DNA of 64,000 nucleotides from the NCBI RefSeq assembly GCF_037126465.1, contig NC_088204.1:76941807-77005806 (forward strand), read 5' to 3'. Positions 24,224-39,200 of the stretch are shown here, one piece after another. Under the pieces are notes generated by a model. The model made no database searches. It worked only from the letters and a program-made list of their open reading frames with translations, and was not told where the DNA came from. Position 1 is the first letter of the stretch. Every line of letters starts with the position of its first letter. The translations under genes were made by a program, and so were the position numbers. Source of the DNA: Ornithodoros turicata. Its lineage: Eukaryota; Arthropoda; Arachnida; Ixodida; Argasidae.

Positions 24224-27200
24224 ATGTCGTCTCGAGGACGACGTGGACGCGGCAGGCCTCCAAAGTCGGCCGTGCTATCGCATAGGCCTAATTTACTGAA
24301 GAAACCCCGCTATCTGTACGCGGGCTCCAGCGCTCAAAGCTCCCGCCTAGGGGGCCTTCAGCTGAAGCAGTACGACAACAGTGGTCAATCGCAACTTAAG
24401 CAGCGCCTTCGGGAAAAGTCGCCGAAGGTGCGATCCTACATCCATAATGTCCTCGGCGGGGGAAACGAAGACGACGACGAAGACAATGACTTGGAACCGC
24501 CGTCCAGCGAAAATGAGAGCGATTACCACATGCGCGACGACGAGGACGACGACGACCGCGAATCGCTGGCCAGTTACGAGTCGGACGATGTCAGTGTTTA
24601 TTCTCAAAGCAGCTACAGCACGATATCGAGCTCGACTCCCGCCAAGCGGCCCAGGTGGACGCGACGGGCGCACAGTCCGGTCTTTTTGCAAGAGCGAGAG
24701 ATTCCGCCACTGACATTGCCCAAGAGTTCGGAAGACCTCATATTGCCAACATGCCACATTATGCGGGCACTCAGTATTTACGAGACCTTAAGACATTTTC
24801 GCAATATTCTTCGGCTGACTCCGTTTCGTTTCGAAGACCTGTGCGTGGCACTCATGTCCGACGAGCAATCGGCGCTGCTGTCAGAGGCGCACATCGCCCT
24901 CCTGCGGGCCATCCTGCGCGAAGAAGAAACGTCTGGCACGCAATTCGGAGCGCAGGATCTCAAGGACAGCATCAACGTCCACCTGTACCTCGTAGATGCC
25001 GTCACCTGGCCGGCGGTACTCCGAATGTACCTCGCCAGTGACACCGAGTACCGGTCGGCCCTGCAGCTCCTGGACCGCTGCGAGTACCCGTTCGCGTCGG
25101 TCGCCACCAAACTGGCGGTGCTGGAATTCCTCTGCGACCAGTTCCTGACGACTTCTCAGGCTCGTGAGGACATCACCTGCGAAGGGGTAGCCAAGCACGA
25201 CGACCACTGTCGTGTTTGTCATAAGTTGGGGGACCTCCTGTGCTGCGAGACCTGCCCGGCCGTGTATCACCTGGCCTGTCTAGATCCTCCCCTGCAGGAC
25301 GTTCCGACCGAGGACTGGATCTGTGCCGTCTGCCAGGCCAATCAGGTGGGAGGGAAATTCTGCTGCGAAAGAGTGGCCGCTTTTAGCCATACATTCAACT
25401 TTTGATGTTTAAAAATTGTAGAGAGTGTTTCTCAGTTCGAAATGTGTACGGCCTATGCTGTTTGCCTCTCCTGCCGGTCTTTGCTGCAAGGGGCGTACGG
25501 AATTCTGTGTTTGTGTCGGTCTGCGCGATGTGCTGCACAAAGCTGGTTGTCAGCTGGAGTTAGGCGGCATTCACACGGGGGCAACTTTTTCCAGCAACTC
25601 GAACCAACGTCTTACGATCAATATTGAGAACGTGTTCGCACCACGACCCACTAGATTATAACGACCATGTCATAACCCGCAACCCCTATGAGTAGCCCGT
25701 CCACACGATCCGCAAGGGATGCTACTTATCGGACCGCGAGATCTACATCATGATTGGACGATGGAAATTTCTTCTTGCTTCTCTGCCAAGCTTCAAGCTT
25801 CTCCGAATATAGATAATTTATTTGTCCGTCATTAGGGGTCGACTGGTTTGTACATCACACTTATCTTCGTATATCTCGCTGCCGTTTTCGTCCACGCGTA
25901 GCATTATCTTGTCGCAAAGTCTATTTTCATCACAGCAGTGACGAAGAGTAGTTGAACACAGAGGGCGTTGATGGCACACTTTTCTCCTCTCTGTCTCCCC
26001 TCCCTGTAGGTGAAGAAATTTTATTTCAAGCTTCGACGGGCCAAATTATGAAATGAATCAAATTTCCTGCCCAAATTTTTTACTCAAACACATTCGACAT
26101 ACAGGTTGCTTTCGATTACTGTTAGTAGTTGAAAGTCAGTTTGTCGTCTCGTAGCTGTTGCCAGTGGTGGAATTCGAATCTTCTTGAGTTGCTTGCGTAT
26201 TACGTAAAGTACGCCGTCTCATACGTGTGAATCCGTGCTCGCCGTGCTACTGTTGATGACGATGCGGTTTAAAAATTTATTTTACAACGTTGTGCTCCGT
26301 TTGTCGACGGCAGGTTTCCGGCGTGACCGACTGCGCCTCGGACATCGAACGTGGAGGCCTCCTCAGTCGGCAGGAGTGCTTGGGTCTCGACCGGCATGGG
26401 CGCAAGTACTGGCTCCTCTGCAGACGAATATTTGTGTAAGTTGCGTTATTTTAATTTTTTTAATTTTTTTTTCTCTCTGGTACGGGGATGAGAGCGACCC
26501 TCACATCACACGTGAAACGTGTTTGAAGGAGTTGTGAAACGATTCTTCCGCGTGTCGATAAGGCTGGGTGTCTGTCTCCTGAATATACCGAGAGAAGTGA
26601 TTTTGCGATGCAATCTTACGTTTTAGAAGCTCAGATGAACGTTTAGAAGAACAAAAAAAGGTCTGGGACTGTGAGAGAAGCGCTTTTGTTCTGTCCCTTA
26701 GTCTATATGTCCTATAGTAAATATAGTACGTTGTATAGTAGAAAACGACGTACATGCCTCTTCATGGGCAGGTGCGAGGCACACCTGTTCCCACGGTAAC
26801 CGTTTGCTCCTCTGCAGGGAAATTCCCTGTTTGGCGCTCAGCTATGTCAGTCCAATTTATCCAATGTTTACCCACGGATTCCATTCAAAACTTGCCGGTT
26901 AAGTTTTATCTTATCTCGAAACGGTCCTCAATTACCCTTTTCTTTGGTAGTGCACACAATCTTTTACAACCTCCGAGATGGGGTAGCCCATGCTTGCAAT
27001 ACCGAAACAGAATTCAAAACGTGCCATCAGTTCTTCTTGGTTGTCTCAAAAACTACAACACTCTAAACTAAACTAAAAAAACTACTGGATGAAATACATC
27101 TCTAATCTCAAAATTAGTTGTCAACTCCATACGGTCCCCTTTGCGGGCATGTATTAGCAGTATTGTACATAATGGGTATGAGGTGCGCTGTGCTCCGAAT

Positions 27201-30200
27201 TTGGTAAAATAAATAAATGAATAATAAAAGTAAATAAGTAATATACTAATCAAAAATTAAATTTGGCTCTAAAACAGTTCCTCAAAACAGGAGGTCTCAT
27301 ATAGTGTACCTTATTTCGTGTCGCGGGAGATCATTGGGGATCTATTTTTACCATTTCAGGACCCGGCAGTCGGACTCGAGTGGTCACACTCCACTGCCTT
27401 CCTTCCTCTGCACTATTTTTAGTCGATAGTACAAAGGTGTCATTTGGAGCTTGCTATCATAATGTTGCGTGATGTTATCATAAAACTATCACAACACTGT
27501 TTGAAATAGTAATTATGTGTCGGATGCACACTGTCTCCAAAATGGGTAGGCAGCGTTACCAGTCAAAAAGGGTGGCAGCTAGGGATTTTGGAAAGTTTCG
27601 GAAGAAATGTCTGAATAGGTAGTTCTATTCTATGCAGTTAAACTGGTACATAGATACATTCGGTATGTAGGTAAACCGTACCTATAAAAACTGCAAGCAT
27701 GGTTCCCACTGGTCCCTGAAACCCTTGAATACCCTGGAATTTGAAAATGCCATTTTCAAGGTCTGGAAAACCCTGGAATTTTTCACAGTCCTTGAAAACT
27801 TTTAATTTTTCACCTTTTTCTTATTCTGATGGAGCTGCTAGTGCAAATTATCTGGAGTCAGACCCCTAGTTTCCGAACCACGGGAGTTCTTTCACCGCTC
27901 TTTGCAGTAGGGATCAGCAGGAAGAATTAGCTGCACACTCTGTTATATTAGTCAGCTTTCCTCTCTGTCCTATGATGGTTAACATTTAGGAGTCACCAGT
28001 CACATCTGTGAACTGATCACTGTTGTGCAGTCCCGTCATATTCTCTCAACTGATACCTGTAAGCTTGTAATTATATTTTTTTGCAAAATATCGAAGTCCT
28101 GGTCATAAACTGCGTTTCACATCCCAGACAAAAATTATGGCTGTACCTCTGAGGGGTTCCTCGAAAAACCCCTCGAATTTGTGTTACAAAATTCAGTGGG
28201 AAACATGTGCAAGTAAAAGAACTTCACATCGTTACATCTCCTAGAAATGCGCGTGCTTTCTGTCAAGTGACGGACCAACACAAGACAGCGATCACTCAGT
28301 CGCTGTTTGCAGTTTCACCACAGTTTTGGCGCACTATGACCTTAGTTGTCCGTGCGCCATAAAAACCTGAATCATCATCATCAGTCGCTGTTCGTTGTCT
28401 CTTGCAGGGAAGGAGACAACAACGAGGTGTTCTACTATTCGTCCGGACCCCAGCTGGAGGAGCTGCTGGACGTGCTCGACCCGGAAGACCTGGAGATAGA
28501 CCTGTGCAGGACTATCGCGGATGTCAAGGAGGAGTTGCTGAAGCACATGGAGATCACGGAGAAGCTGACTACCAGTTCTAAAGGCAACAGGAAGACGTAC
28601 CTGGACACGGAGAACGGTCTGTTGCTCGCGATCGCCGAAGATGGGTCTCGGTTTTGCTTACGTTGTGGGGGCGTTTGTGCGCAGCTGCCCTGGTGAAGCT
28701 GCAGGCGGAACGTGCAGCACGCAGGGCCAAGGAAGAGGAGGAGAGGCGCTTGAAGGAGGCGCAGGAAGAAGAAGAACGTAGGCGACTCGAGATGGAACAG
28801 AGCCTGGTGAGTGGGTTGGGGACTTTAGTTGAAACGTTCATGTGGATTCTTTTTGGAGAACATATTTCACAGAGAATTTCTAATATTTCTTTGAGCCATT
28901 GTCCAAGCTTGAATTTGTCACTGAACAACTTTAGGGTTGCCAGAGGAATGTGTAATTACTGCTATATTTTTGCTGCTTTTTATCAGCTTCTTTGCATCAT
29001 CATAACGTCTGCAGGGAAAAAAGTTTTCACAAGGCGCATTGAACTTCGTACGCTATTTGCGTACTATTTAGAATGTCATCAAAGGCCACATCTTTCTACT
29101 GGGAAAAAAAAAAGTCAGCATTTTTATACAGAATTCACGTAACACACGCGCATTAAAGGTTTGGTTCTACGGCCTACGTCGCTAAATAGTTTCCACACAG
29201 ATTTGTCTTCAACTGTCGATAACGGTTGCTGCTACAAATATCTCTGTTGGACTGTTCTGTGCGTGCGTGTTTGTTGTTCTACACCCAATTTGAGAAACAG
29301 CAAATTTGTTGTCTCGTCCTACTTATTTCGTAGTTAGGTCAGCACAGTAGCGCGTACCTTCCTTAGTGTGGCATTACTAGTGAGGCATATAATTGTCATG
29401 AGCTAGTTTTTGCACTTTGGCAACGCCAGTGGTGCTCGTTCCAGGTGCCAGAACCTCGGGAATACGGTGAGGTGGTCACCACCACCACCCAGGAGGAAAC
29501 GGTGCCGGACGACGACACCTCGGTCGTGGTGGAGCCCATCCCGGGACTGGAGGCCCAAGAGGAGCAGATGGCGACGGAAACGGTGGAAACGGTTGAGGAA
29601 GAGCAGGTGCCCGAGCCCCTGGAAATGACGGAGGAAGAAGTTGTCACTTCCACCATGGTCACTGTCACCACCACGACGACCACCAAGACAGTCACCATAG
29701 GTGGGTGGATCTCGCTTGCTCGAAGTCTCTCGCTAGCAGGGTTCTGTCCGTAAGGGTTCCAGTGCTCTTGTCACGTGGGAAATTATGTAAAAATGTAAAT
29801 CATGGCCGAATTGTTTTTAATTAGGTGTTTTTTTCTCTCGTTATTATTACCATTTGAAGTTGCTTTTTTTTTGTGTGTGTGCCTCCGACCATCGAGAGTA
29901 CACAGTACATTTAGAGTCTGAAGTTTTAGGGTTTAACCCGATCCTTCCCTGAATTTGCACCCCAAATTGAAGGTTGCCTCTTTAGGGTGAAACCCGATTT
30001 TTACCCGGCAAATTGCCCTCACTGAGATGTCTGTAGGAATGCACACTAATTTGTTCGGCAGCAAATGCCATTACATCACCATTTGTACCAAACCACTACA
30101 GTTAGTGTGAGTAACTGAGCCCGATTACTTCCCGAATTTATCGTACAGCAAGTTTTTCTACCTGAATTCGCATGAATTTAGTGCACATGTTTATTTACCC

Positions 30201-33200
30201 GATTTTTACCCCCCGAATTTAGAAAAAAATATTTCCCGAAAACTTCAGGCTCTAATGATCCTTCGGTACCACGGTGCGGTACGGTGCCATAATGTGCCTT
30301 TGGTGCCTTTTTTTTTTATGTACAGTGAAAGTCTCTCCAAATGACACAAAGACAACGGAACCCACCGAGGAAGAGGATGAATGTTCGAAGGATGGCGACT
30401 CCACCAAGAAAGCAGACGACGAATCTCGAAAGAACAAAGCTCTCTCTGGGAAAGAAGACTCTGAAGGTAGCTCTTCTTCTCTGCCGTTCACCCTCACACT
30501 ATTTATTTGTTTTTATTTTATTTCAATCTAATCTATTTTTATTTATTTATTTTTATTATTTCAATCTCATCAATTTTTATTTATTTATTTTTTGGCAGGT
30601 CTGCGATCCTTCATTGTAACCCGTTCCAAAACGGGTGCCCTTACTCCTCGCACCTTCACCCTCGATTCCAAGTCTGGCAACAACGCCGGCAGGCGTTCGG
30701 ACGCTGACTCCGACTCCGTCCTCGTGCTCACGAAGGACGGCGAGATATCTCGCGTGGCCCGCGGCAAGCTGGGCAACGCGGTGCCCCTCAACTCGGGCTC
30801 CCTCCTCTTCAAGCTCGGCATGGAAGGCAGCTACAGGAACTACGTCAACCAGTACCACACGAGCCAGCTGGCGCTCAACAAGCACCAGCACGCCGAGGAC
30901 CGCGACAAGCGGAGACACCTGTCGCACAAGTTCTCCCTGACGACGGCCTCGGAGTTCAAGTGGGGCGGCGCCGTGCATGGCAGCCGGGCCGCCCTGGTGG
31001 GGACGCTGCGTCAGACGTTGCTGCAGCTGGAGAGCAGCATACCCGCTGCGCTCCTGCACCCGAACTGGACGATCCATCGCAACAACTGGTTGAGGGCGGT
31101 CAACATGTGCACGTCGCCCAGGGACTTTGCCCTGGCTCTGGCCATCCTCGAGGCCTCCGTCAAGCCCGTCCTATTTAACGCTGCCTGGGGAGATTTGTTG
31201 GGTGAGCGCCCAAGGCACGATTCTGGACGTTCCAGCCGTCTGATAAAATTTTTTTATAGTCTGACTTCTTTTTAGCGAACATCTTTTTGACGAAAATACC
31301 ACTACAGCGAATTTTTTACGGTCCCGCCGGAGCCGTATAGGTCCAATAATGGTCATCCTTTTTAACGAAAATGCCTTTACTGTGAATTTTTTTTGCGGCC
31401 CCCTGAGTTTCGTTGTAAAGGAGTTTGACTGTACTTCAAATTTGCTCAAACTGAAATGTCAGCCACAGACCTGACCACGGTTTGCAGGTGAAGACAAATT
31501 GGCCATCCTGCATAATTTGAGGGTGTGTTGCATGCGCGTTACAGTGGAGTGTCTGAAACGTACACGAGGCATGGGAGGACGATTGAATCTCGACTTTCAC
31601 TTATCACGTTAGAGGTGATTGGGCAGAAATTTTTCATAGTGAGAATGGTGAGAGCTAGAGGGAGTGGATGTTTTTTATAAGGCCACCCTTGCTTTTGAGT
31701 TCCAAACACTGCATAAGTGCACTCATTTTGTTTACTATGTGTGGGATTAGTACAACTAGTCTGTATCAGAGCTGCGCGATTATTCGAAATTTTGAATACG
31801 AACCGAATATCTGATGCTATTTGAAATCTATTTTCAGTATTCGAAACTTTCAAATATTTTTCGAATAGTACTGAAGCGAAGTATCGCTATCGCCATTTTG
31901 GAAGTGCGCTTCGCCTTATTGCATCCGAGAGTTAGGTGAAGCCCACTTCACGTTACCGCCATTGTTTTTTGGCTCCGTTCTGCAAGTCGGCTTCACATTA
32001 TTGCACTCAAGTATTAGGTGAAGCCCAGTTTACACTGCTAATAGTATTCTGTCACTAAAGTGTCTACAAGCTTAGGAAAAACTGAATTTTTGCACAATAT
32101 CGCTTGCAGCGTTCGTAACTTTCGTACCTCTGGATGGCCTCTACTGCTTTCTCCTGCATGCTCGCCTATCGACGTTTATTGGTTGGTCCACTGGCACTCT
32201 CATGATGGCTGACAAATGCACAAGGAGAAAATAGCTGAAATATATACCTGTTTGTCTGTCCAAATGTGCGTGCTTCAACATATTTTTTCTTTCTTTCTCT
32301 CTCTCTTGTTACGTAGGCCACACTCGGCTGCGCCGCGTGACGGCTGCCGAGAGGGAAGAGAAAAAGAAGTCGGAAAAGCGAGAGAGGCGCGAGCTAATGG
32401 AGGAAGAGGTCGACCGGAGCGTGTGGGTCAAGTACACGCTGGGACTCAAACATCAGGTGGGTACTGCACTCCAAGTCAACCTAAGGTCCGCATTCCCGGC
32501 TGCATTATCTCCGCGACTGTCTGCACACACCACTCCCCACGGAATATTCTAGTGTGGGGAAAAAGCGCTCGCCGGGCGCACATTCCGCCGTGTCTTACGT
32601 TGAGCATTCACACAGCGCCTCGTTATCGAAGGTGACGTGCTGCGCACATAGCAGACGACACTACCAGTGCTGTCGTCTGCTACGGAACAGCTTGTAGTTG
32701 AGCTGCAGGATGTCCTCTGTGGCTGGCAGAACACATAGGGAATGGACATTGAGTGTTCACGTAGCAACAGAAAACGATGACATGCGCTTCTTCCTCCGGA
32801 GTATTCTGGGGGAATGTTTGTCACTTGAATAGACCATAAGAGTGGTGCACACGAGAAGACGGCGGACACCAGGCAGACGGGAAAGCCAATTCACATTCTG
32901 TCGACGTATTTTGCTTTAAAACAACGCAGACCTGCACTAATTATGTAATTTACGATTAGTAGCTTCAACGTAATCAGTGTGCAGTGTTTGAAGCATGCAG
33001 GCACGCTACGTCGCGACTCCGAGGCATCGTGCACCCGCCGAAGCCAATCGCAGGCACATCTAAATTTGTGGGCAGAGTTGACCCGTGGGGGTTGACTCGT
33101 CCCGGAGTTATAGCCAGACGTGCCCCAGGAAACGACCGACCCGTTCGTAAATATTTCAGGTGTGGAAGCAGAAAGGGGAAGAATACCGAATAACTGGCCA

Positions 33201-36200
33201 GGGAGGCTGGCTGTGGAACAGCGTGACCCGGCAAGTGCGACACGTCCCGGCCCACACGGTGGGACTTCGTGCAGGGCCCCACAGGGTTGTCATCGCCCTG
33301 CCTCCATCAAAGATCTCGCCTAAGGTAACAACCCGTAGGGCGCGTTCTCGTGGCTTCTGTAACGTGCGCTCTTGCAGACGGAACCACCGAGCGAGGACAC
33401 GTCTGCGACAGCTGCCTCGGCAGACGACGCCCCAAAAGATGCCGAAAGTCAGGACGAGGGCTCCTCGGGTGCGACGAAAGAGGTGAAGATCACGGGCGAG
33501 ACCCTCCTCAAGGCGATGCTGGCGTCGAGAGCCGTGAAGGTGGAGCTGGTGGACGTGTCCGAGTCCCTGTCGTCTCCCGTCCGGACCCTCTACCCAAAAA
33601 TAGCCAAGCCCTGCCGCATCGACGGATTCTTGGAACGGAGGGTCAAGTTAAAAGAACTGGAAGACCGCATGTCCGAAGTTGCTCGTATCTCGTAAGTCTG
33701 TCGGTTGCTCCTCCGCGTACTTGAGTGTCCGCTGCCGACCCTTTAACTTTTAGAATACTGGGTATGTGAGCCGTGCCTTGTGCTGCAGCATGTTCATGTT
33801 TTGGTTCCAGTGGCAAGGAAGATCAATCGCACGTTGACGTAGAGGCTGTCGACTCGCCCGTTAAGGGGGACACCAAGCAGTTACCAAACGGCATAATTCC
33901 TGGAGACGAGCTGCTAGACACGGGGATCTGTTACTCGCCCACGTGTAGGACGTCGACGTCTCAGGCGCGCTGCTATTCGTCATTGTGCCGTAAGAGGCGA
34001 GAAGCCAGGCTGGCAGCGAGGATGATGAACAGCCAGGTGAAGACGCAGGTCAAGGTCGAGCCGAAGGAACAGGACACAGAAGAGGTGAGGTCGCTAAGAT
34101 TGAGTGGAAAATTTTAATATCAGCAGTACCTAATGTCCTTCGTGTCGCCCTCAAGGCAAACTCCAAAACTGTCACCGTGACGGAACAGACGACAACCGTC
34201 TCTTCGAGTACCACGACAACCACTACCACCAACTTGGTGAAAGAGGAGAGCGGATTGGGCGAGGAGTCGTTCAGCGAGGACTTCGGCCTCACATCGTGTG
34301 TGGGAGCCGAGGAGGAAGTGGTCGAAACGACGTCAACGACGATGGTGTCTGCTGCCGTGACGAGCGAGGCCTCTTCAACCGTGAAGGTGAAGACGCCTCA
34401 GGGCGAGGTGTCCCAAACCCGAGAGGTGTCGCACACGTCCCAGAAGGTGTACCTGGGGAAGATCACCAAGGTGACCAAGAAGGTGAAGAAGAACAAGGGG
34501 ACCTTGCCACCTTTCTGCCGGTTCCAGACGTTTGTGAGCAAACAGCGGAGCATCCTCGTCCTGCCTCAGCACGAGGTGCGCAAGATGGCACGCAGAGGAT
34601 CGCTGAGGGAGGCCACGGGGTTCAGGTGAGAGCCTAAAGCAAGAAGAGTGATTGTTATCAAGCCTGGAAACCTTGTGCATTACTAAGTTGATGACTTCCA
34701 CCGCATCTAGCTATACAGCCAAGGTGAACCCGCAGTGCTGGCCCTACGGAGTGTGTCCCCGTCCGTGCTTCAAGACGTCGTGGCGTTACCGGAACCAGTC
34801 CCTCACCACTATTCACCAGGTGGGTAACGACCTTCTCCCGTTGTACAGTGTACGTGCTGAGCGTCCGTAAGCAAGTCCCTGCGTGCACTTCCAGGTGGCG
34901 CTGCAGCTACGAGTGCTGTGGGCCAGCATGCGATGGGACGACCTGCAGGCCAAGCCCCCTCCCGGGGGCACAAACACGCAGACGACAGAGAACGACGTGC
35001 AGACGACTGAGTTGCTCAAGCGCAAGGACGTGGGACCTTTTGGTCTGCGCTCGGAGTACCTGGTGCGGCGCATCACCGTGCCCATTGACTTGCCTTCCAA
35101 GCCCAGAGGTAGGTTACCCGGTGTAGGTTCCGCGGCCGCAGAGCGCACTCATTGGGGAATTTGCCTTCAGAGAAAGTGACTCCGCAACGTACGGGGTTGA
35201 GGGAGCGCCGGCGCCCCGAGTCGCCGATGAACAAGGGACCAACTGTCACCGAGGTCTGGGTGCCAGAAGAAGACCTGGAACTTTGGGAAATTCGACAGTT
35301 TGGAGAGAAGTCAGTGTTCCCTATTGTGCACATTAGTTTAAACGATGTCTGTGGTTCTCAGTGTAAGATTTGACTTTTAAACATACTCTTCGAAGGATCG
35401 AGAAGCAGCAACTGGCTGTCCGTGAAAAACTGGCACAAGTCCAGGCCCAGCAGAGCGCGGACAAGATCCGTGCCCAGATGGAAGCCCAGCTGAAGCAGCA
35501 GAGGCTGGCCATGCAACAGAAACGACTGCAGGAAGCTCAATTAACCGGCGGAGGAACCAAGGCCATTGCTGCGGCTCCTGGTACAAAGACGCTGACTGTG
35601 GCGGTTTCGGCGCCTCAAGGCGGAGGTCACACGGTTGCCAAGGTACTGGACGCTAACTTTTACGGGTCTTTCCGTCGATGGGCATTTAGCGCTAAGCGTT
35701 ATAACAAAATCTTGCTTTCTAAAGGTGGCGATAGTGTCAGCTTCAAGCCCCATGAAGGGCCTCACCACTATAGTGGCCAACCCCGGTGGAGGTGCTAACC
35801 CCAGAGGTGTCCGACGCATCTTCACCACCAGGGCGCCCAATGCGGACAATCCTGGTAATATTTGCTCAGTGACAGCCCAGTCGGGACTTGGGAGAGAAAC
35901 AATAAAATGAAATCCTACTCGCAGGTGGTAGCCCCACCATAGCCAAAGTGGCCGTCAGCGGCGGCACCACCCTGGTGCCCAAGGCCGCTCCCCAGATCGT
36001 AGTGCGGGCACCCGTCACCGCGATTGCTCCGGGCAACCCGCGTCCCACCATGATTGCGGTGCGAGGGGCGGCACCCGCAGGAGGCAATCCTGCGGTGCGT
36101 CCCGCGACGACCGTTGTGCAGCAGCCGACGCAGACTGCCCCCGTGCGGGCACAGATCCAGATCATTCAGGGACCTAACGGTCAGCTGCAGGTTCGGGGCT

Positions 36201-39200
36201 TGATGCCAGGTACGCGTTTTACGGCTCTTCTCGTCTTCCTGCTCACATCGGCTTTCTTGTCATCCAGGCCAACAGCTACTGCGCTTGCCCGACGGACGCC
36301 TGCAGCTGCTTACCCTTCCAGTTCAAGCAGCAACCACGGCCGCGCCAGCTGCAGCTACTCCGGCAGCCACTACGGCACCCGCCGCAGCTACGACGGCACC
36401 GCAGCAAACGATACAGATCACGGCTTTACGGCCAGCCATCTCTGTGGCTGCGAGCACAGCCCCCGTGAATCCTGCGGCGGTGGCCACCGTAGCAGCCGCA
36501 GCGCCGGTACAAATTCCCACGCAGCAGGTGGCTGTGTCTGCCCCTGCGCAAATACAGCTCGTGTCTCAGCCTCAACAGATCAAGGTACAGCTACTCTTTT
36601 GTACTACGCTCTTTTGAGTACTGTGGACTGGGGCTGTGCGAATATTCGACGCATTCGATACCCGATTCGAATAGTATAGTTTGTCAAATCGTACGAATAT
36701 ATTCGAGTCATCAATCACCCACTTTTTTCCCCCTTTCCTGTTCCTAAGTTATGCAAGTTTGCCGTTACATTTGATTCTGAGAAAAGTTAATCCTTGTTCT
36801 CCGTAGTTTAAAATGCCATTACATGTGGAATGGTATCCCTGCACCCAAAGGATATGCAGCAGCTATTTGAATACATCGCAAAATATGACTATGACTATGC
36901 TAATTGATTATGCGAATACAGGAGAGAATATTTTTCGAGATTTTGCTTTCTATGTACAGTGGAAACCTGATTTTTACCCGGCAAATTGCCCTCACTGGGA
37001 TGTCTGTAGGAATGCACTAACTTAACTTGTTTGGCAGAAAAATGCAGTTACATCACCGTTTGTACCAAACTGCTACAGTTAGTTTGAATAACTGAGCCCG
37101 ATTTCTCCCCGAATTTAGCGTGCTGCAAGTTTTTTTCACCCAAATTTGCATGAATTTAGTGCACACGTTTATTTACCCGATTTTTACCCCCCCGAATGTA
37201 GGAAAAAATATTTCCCGAAAACTTCAGGCTCTAATTATAAGTAGTCCCGCGCTATAAGTGGTTACGTTATAAGTGCTCTCCACTGTAGTACATGTAGCAA
37301 TATTCCAATGTATTCGATTTGTAGTTATTGGAAGAAATAAATATTCAATTCGTCTTCGGTTCGAACCAGAATTTCACTAGTATTCGCACAGCCCTACTGT
37401 GGACCGTTGGTTTTCATTTTAACTCGCGAATGTAATTCCCGCGAGAAGTATTGCAAGTTGTTTGGACACTCATATTCCAGGTGCAGCAGCCCACAGTTGT
37501 GTTGTCCACAGCCCTGCCGGGTAACACAGCAGTGGTGGCAGCACCGGCAGCCTCGACAGCTGCCTCCACCCCCATCGCACCCAAGCTGATTCAGATTCGA
37601 CCTCAGGTAACGACGGCTGCCGTAGGGACGACCGTTGTGCAGCAACAAGTGAAGGGTGAGTAGAATACTGCTAGCGTAATACAATGTGACTTCGGCATCT
37701 GAGAATGTAATGTAGTAGATATGTAGAAAGTCTAGTGTAGTGTAGCCTTGTATAGTGCAGTGTAGTGTAGTGTAGCCTCGAGTGACCGTGACGACGGAAA
37801 AGAACCGAAAGCAGTAACTCGTGACAGGTCGTGGTGACAGCCCAAGTAGCACAACATCTTGGCCCAATATTGGACCGATATTGGCAATAACGGCCCAATA
37901 TTGGACCGATATTGGCAATAACGGCCCAATATTGGACCGATATTGTGCCAATATTGGGCCAAGATGTTGTGCTACTTGGGAGTGAAGTCGCTGAAGTATT
38001 GCTGTTTGTGAATGTTGAGTGGATACCTATGGAATTGTCCGCATCGTTGTTGAGAGCATGGAGCATCGTGTCCATCGTCAGTGCCATTAGCACTCGCGAC
38101 TAACAAGTAGTTGACGATGATGTGCGAAAATGCGCTTCGATGTAACAGCCAAATGTCGTTATGACATTTCAAAGGCCTCGAGGCCATTCTTTTTTCATTT
38201 CTTTTTCGACATTTTTCATTGCACATTTCTTTTTTTTTTTCATTGCATCGCATGACTTGCACAATACGGTTGCAGATGTTCATTTGTGTTTGCCGTTGCA
38301 GCCGTAAGACCACTGGTGCAGCAAACGGTGAGGCTGCAAGCAGCCACTGTGAGCATACCGGGCCTGGGCACGGTGGTTACCAATCCCGGAGGACAGGCCA
38401 AGGCAGTGCTGGCCCCCGCGGGGGGCTCCCTAGTCACCACCACTGCCGCCACCCCCGTGCTCGTGGCTGCACCTCCTCCGGCCAGTCCTGTCACCTCCCC
38501 CGTAAAAGGTAACGTCGCGTAGGCAATATAAGGTAGAAATTGGTGACTGCAGCTGGGCCAGAAGGTGGTGTCGTTACTGTGCTCATGCAAAGAGCGTAGT
38601 GCTCCTTAACACCACCACACTATTTAAAGGAACAGTGAAATGCCCCTGCAGAAATGTTTCATTTTTGGCTGCGGCATGTTGTGCAACAAAAAGCGTGAGC
38701 TCTTGCAAAACAATGGCAAGCGAAGTACGCGCTAGAGGGATGCCTCTAATGTGTGCGCTCTCTAGAAACCCTCGAGTCCTTTAAAGGCCAACCTCCATGG
38801 AGCGAATGTACAGCGAAAATGCTGCGAACTTCGCTCAGTGTGTGGAAGCAATAACCGGGCCGATGAGTAGCGCCACCGCTAGCTTCCAAATGCGGTGCTT
38901 GGAAGCGGTGCCTATGACATGGTCGTTATAATCTAGTAGGTCGTGGTTCAAACGCAGCAGAGTGACGCCGCCATGACAATGCCATGACAGTGAATGGCGC
39001 CGAATGGCGCCGGCGGCGCTAACAACCACAACACCTGCTATCGGTCGTGCCGCACTATTGGACCGATCCCGTCGCCCGCTCCCACCTCTCCCCTGACCTC
39101 GTCGTGGCGCGGATATTTGAATCTAAGACGACCCCCCAACTTTGGAACGCGAGATCTTTGAAAAAAAAAATGTTGTCTTAGATTCGAGAAAATATGGTAT

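Noticed and set aside
24347..25270. Several overlapping minus-strand and alternate plus-strand frames
   Set aside because: All are shadows of BPTF exon 1, whose frame encodes the DDT domain and first PHD finger.
30577..31077. 166-codon minus-strand frame
   Set aside because: Antisense shadow of BPTF exon 7, which carries the conserved protein.
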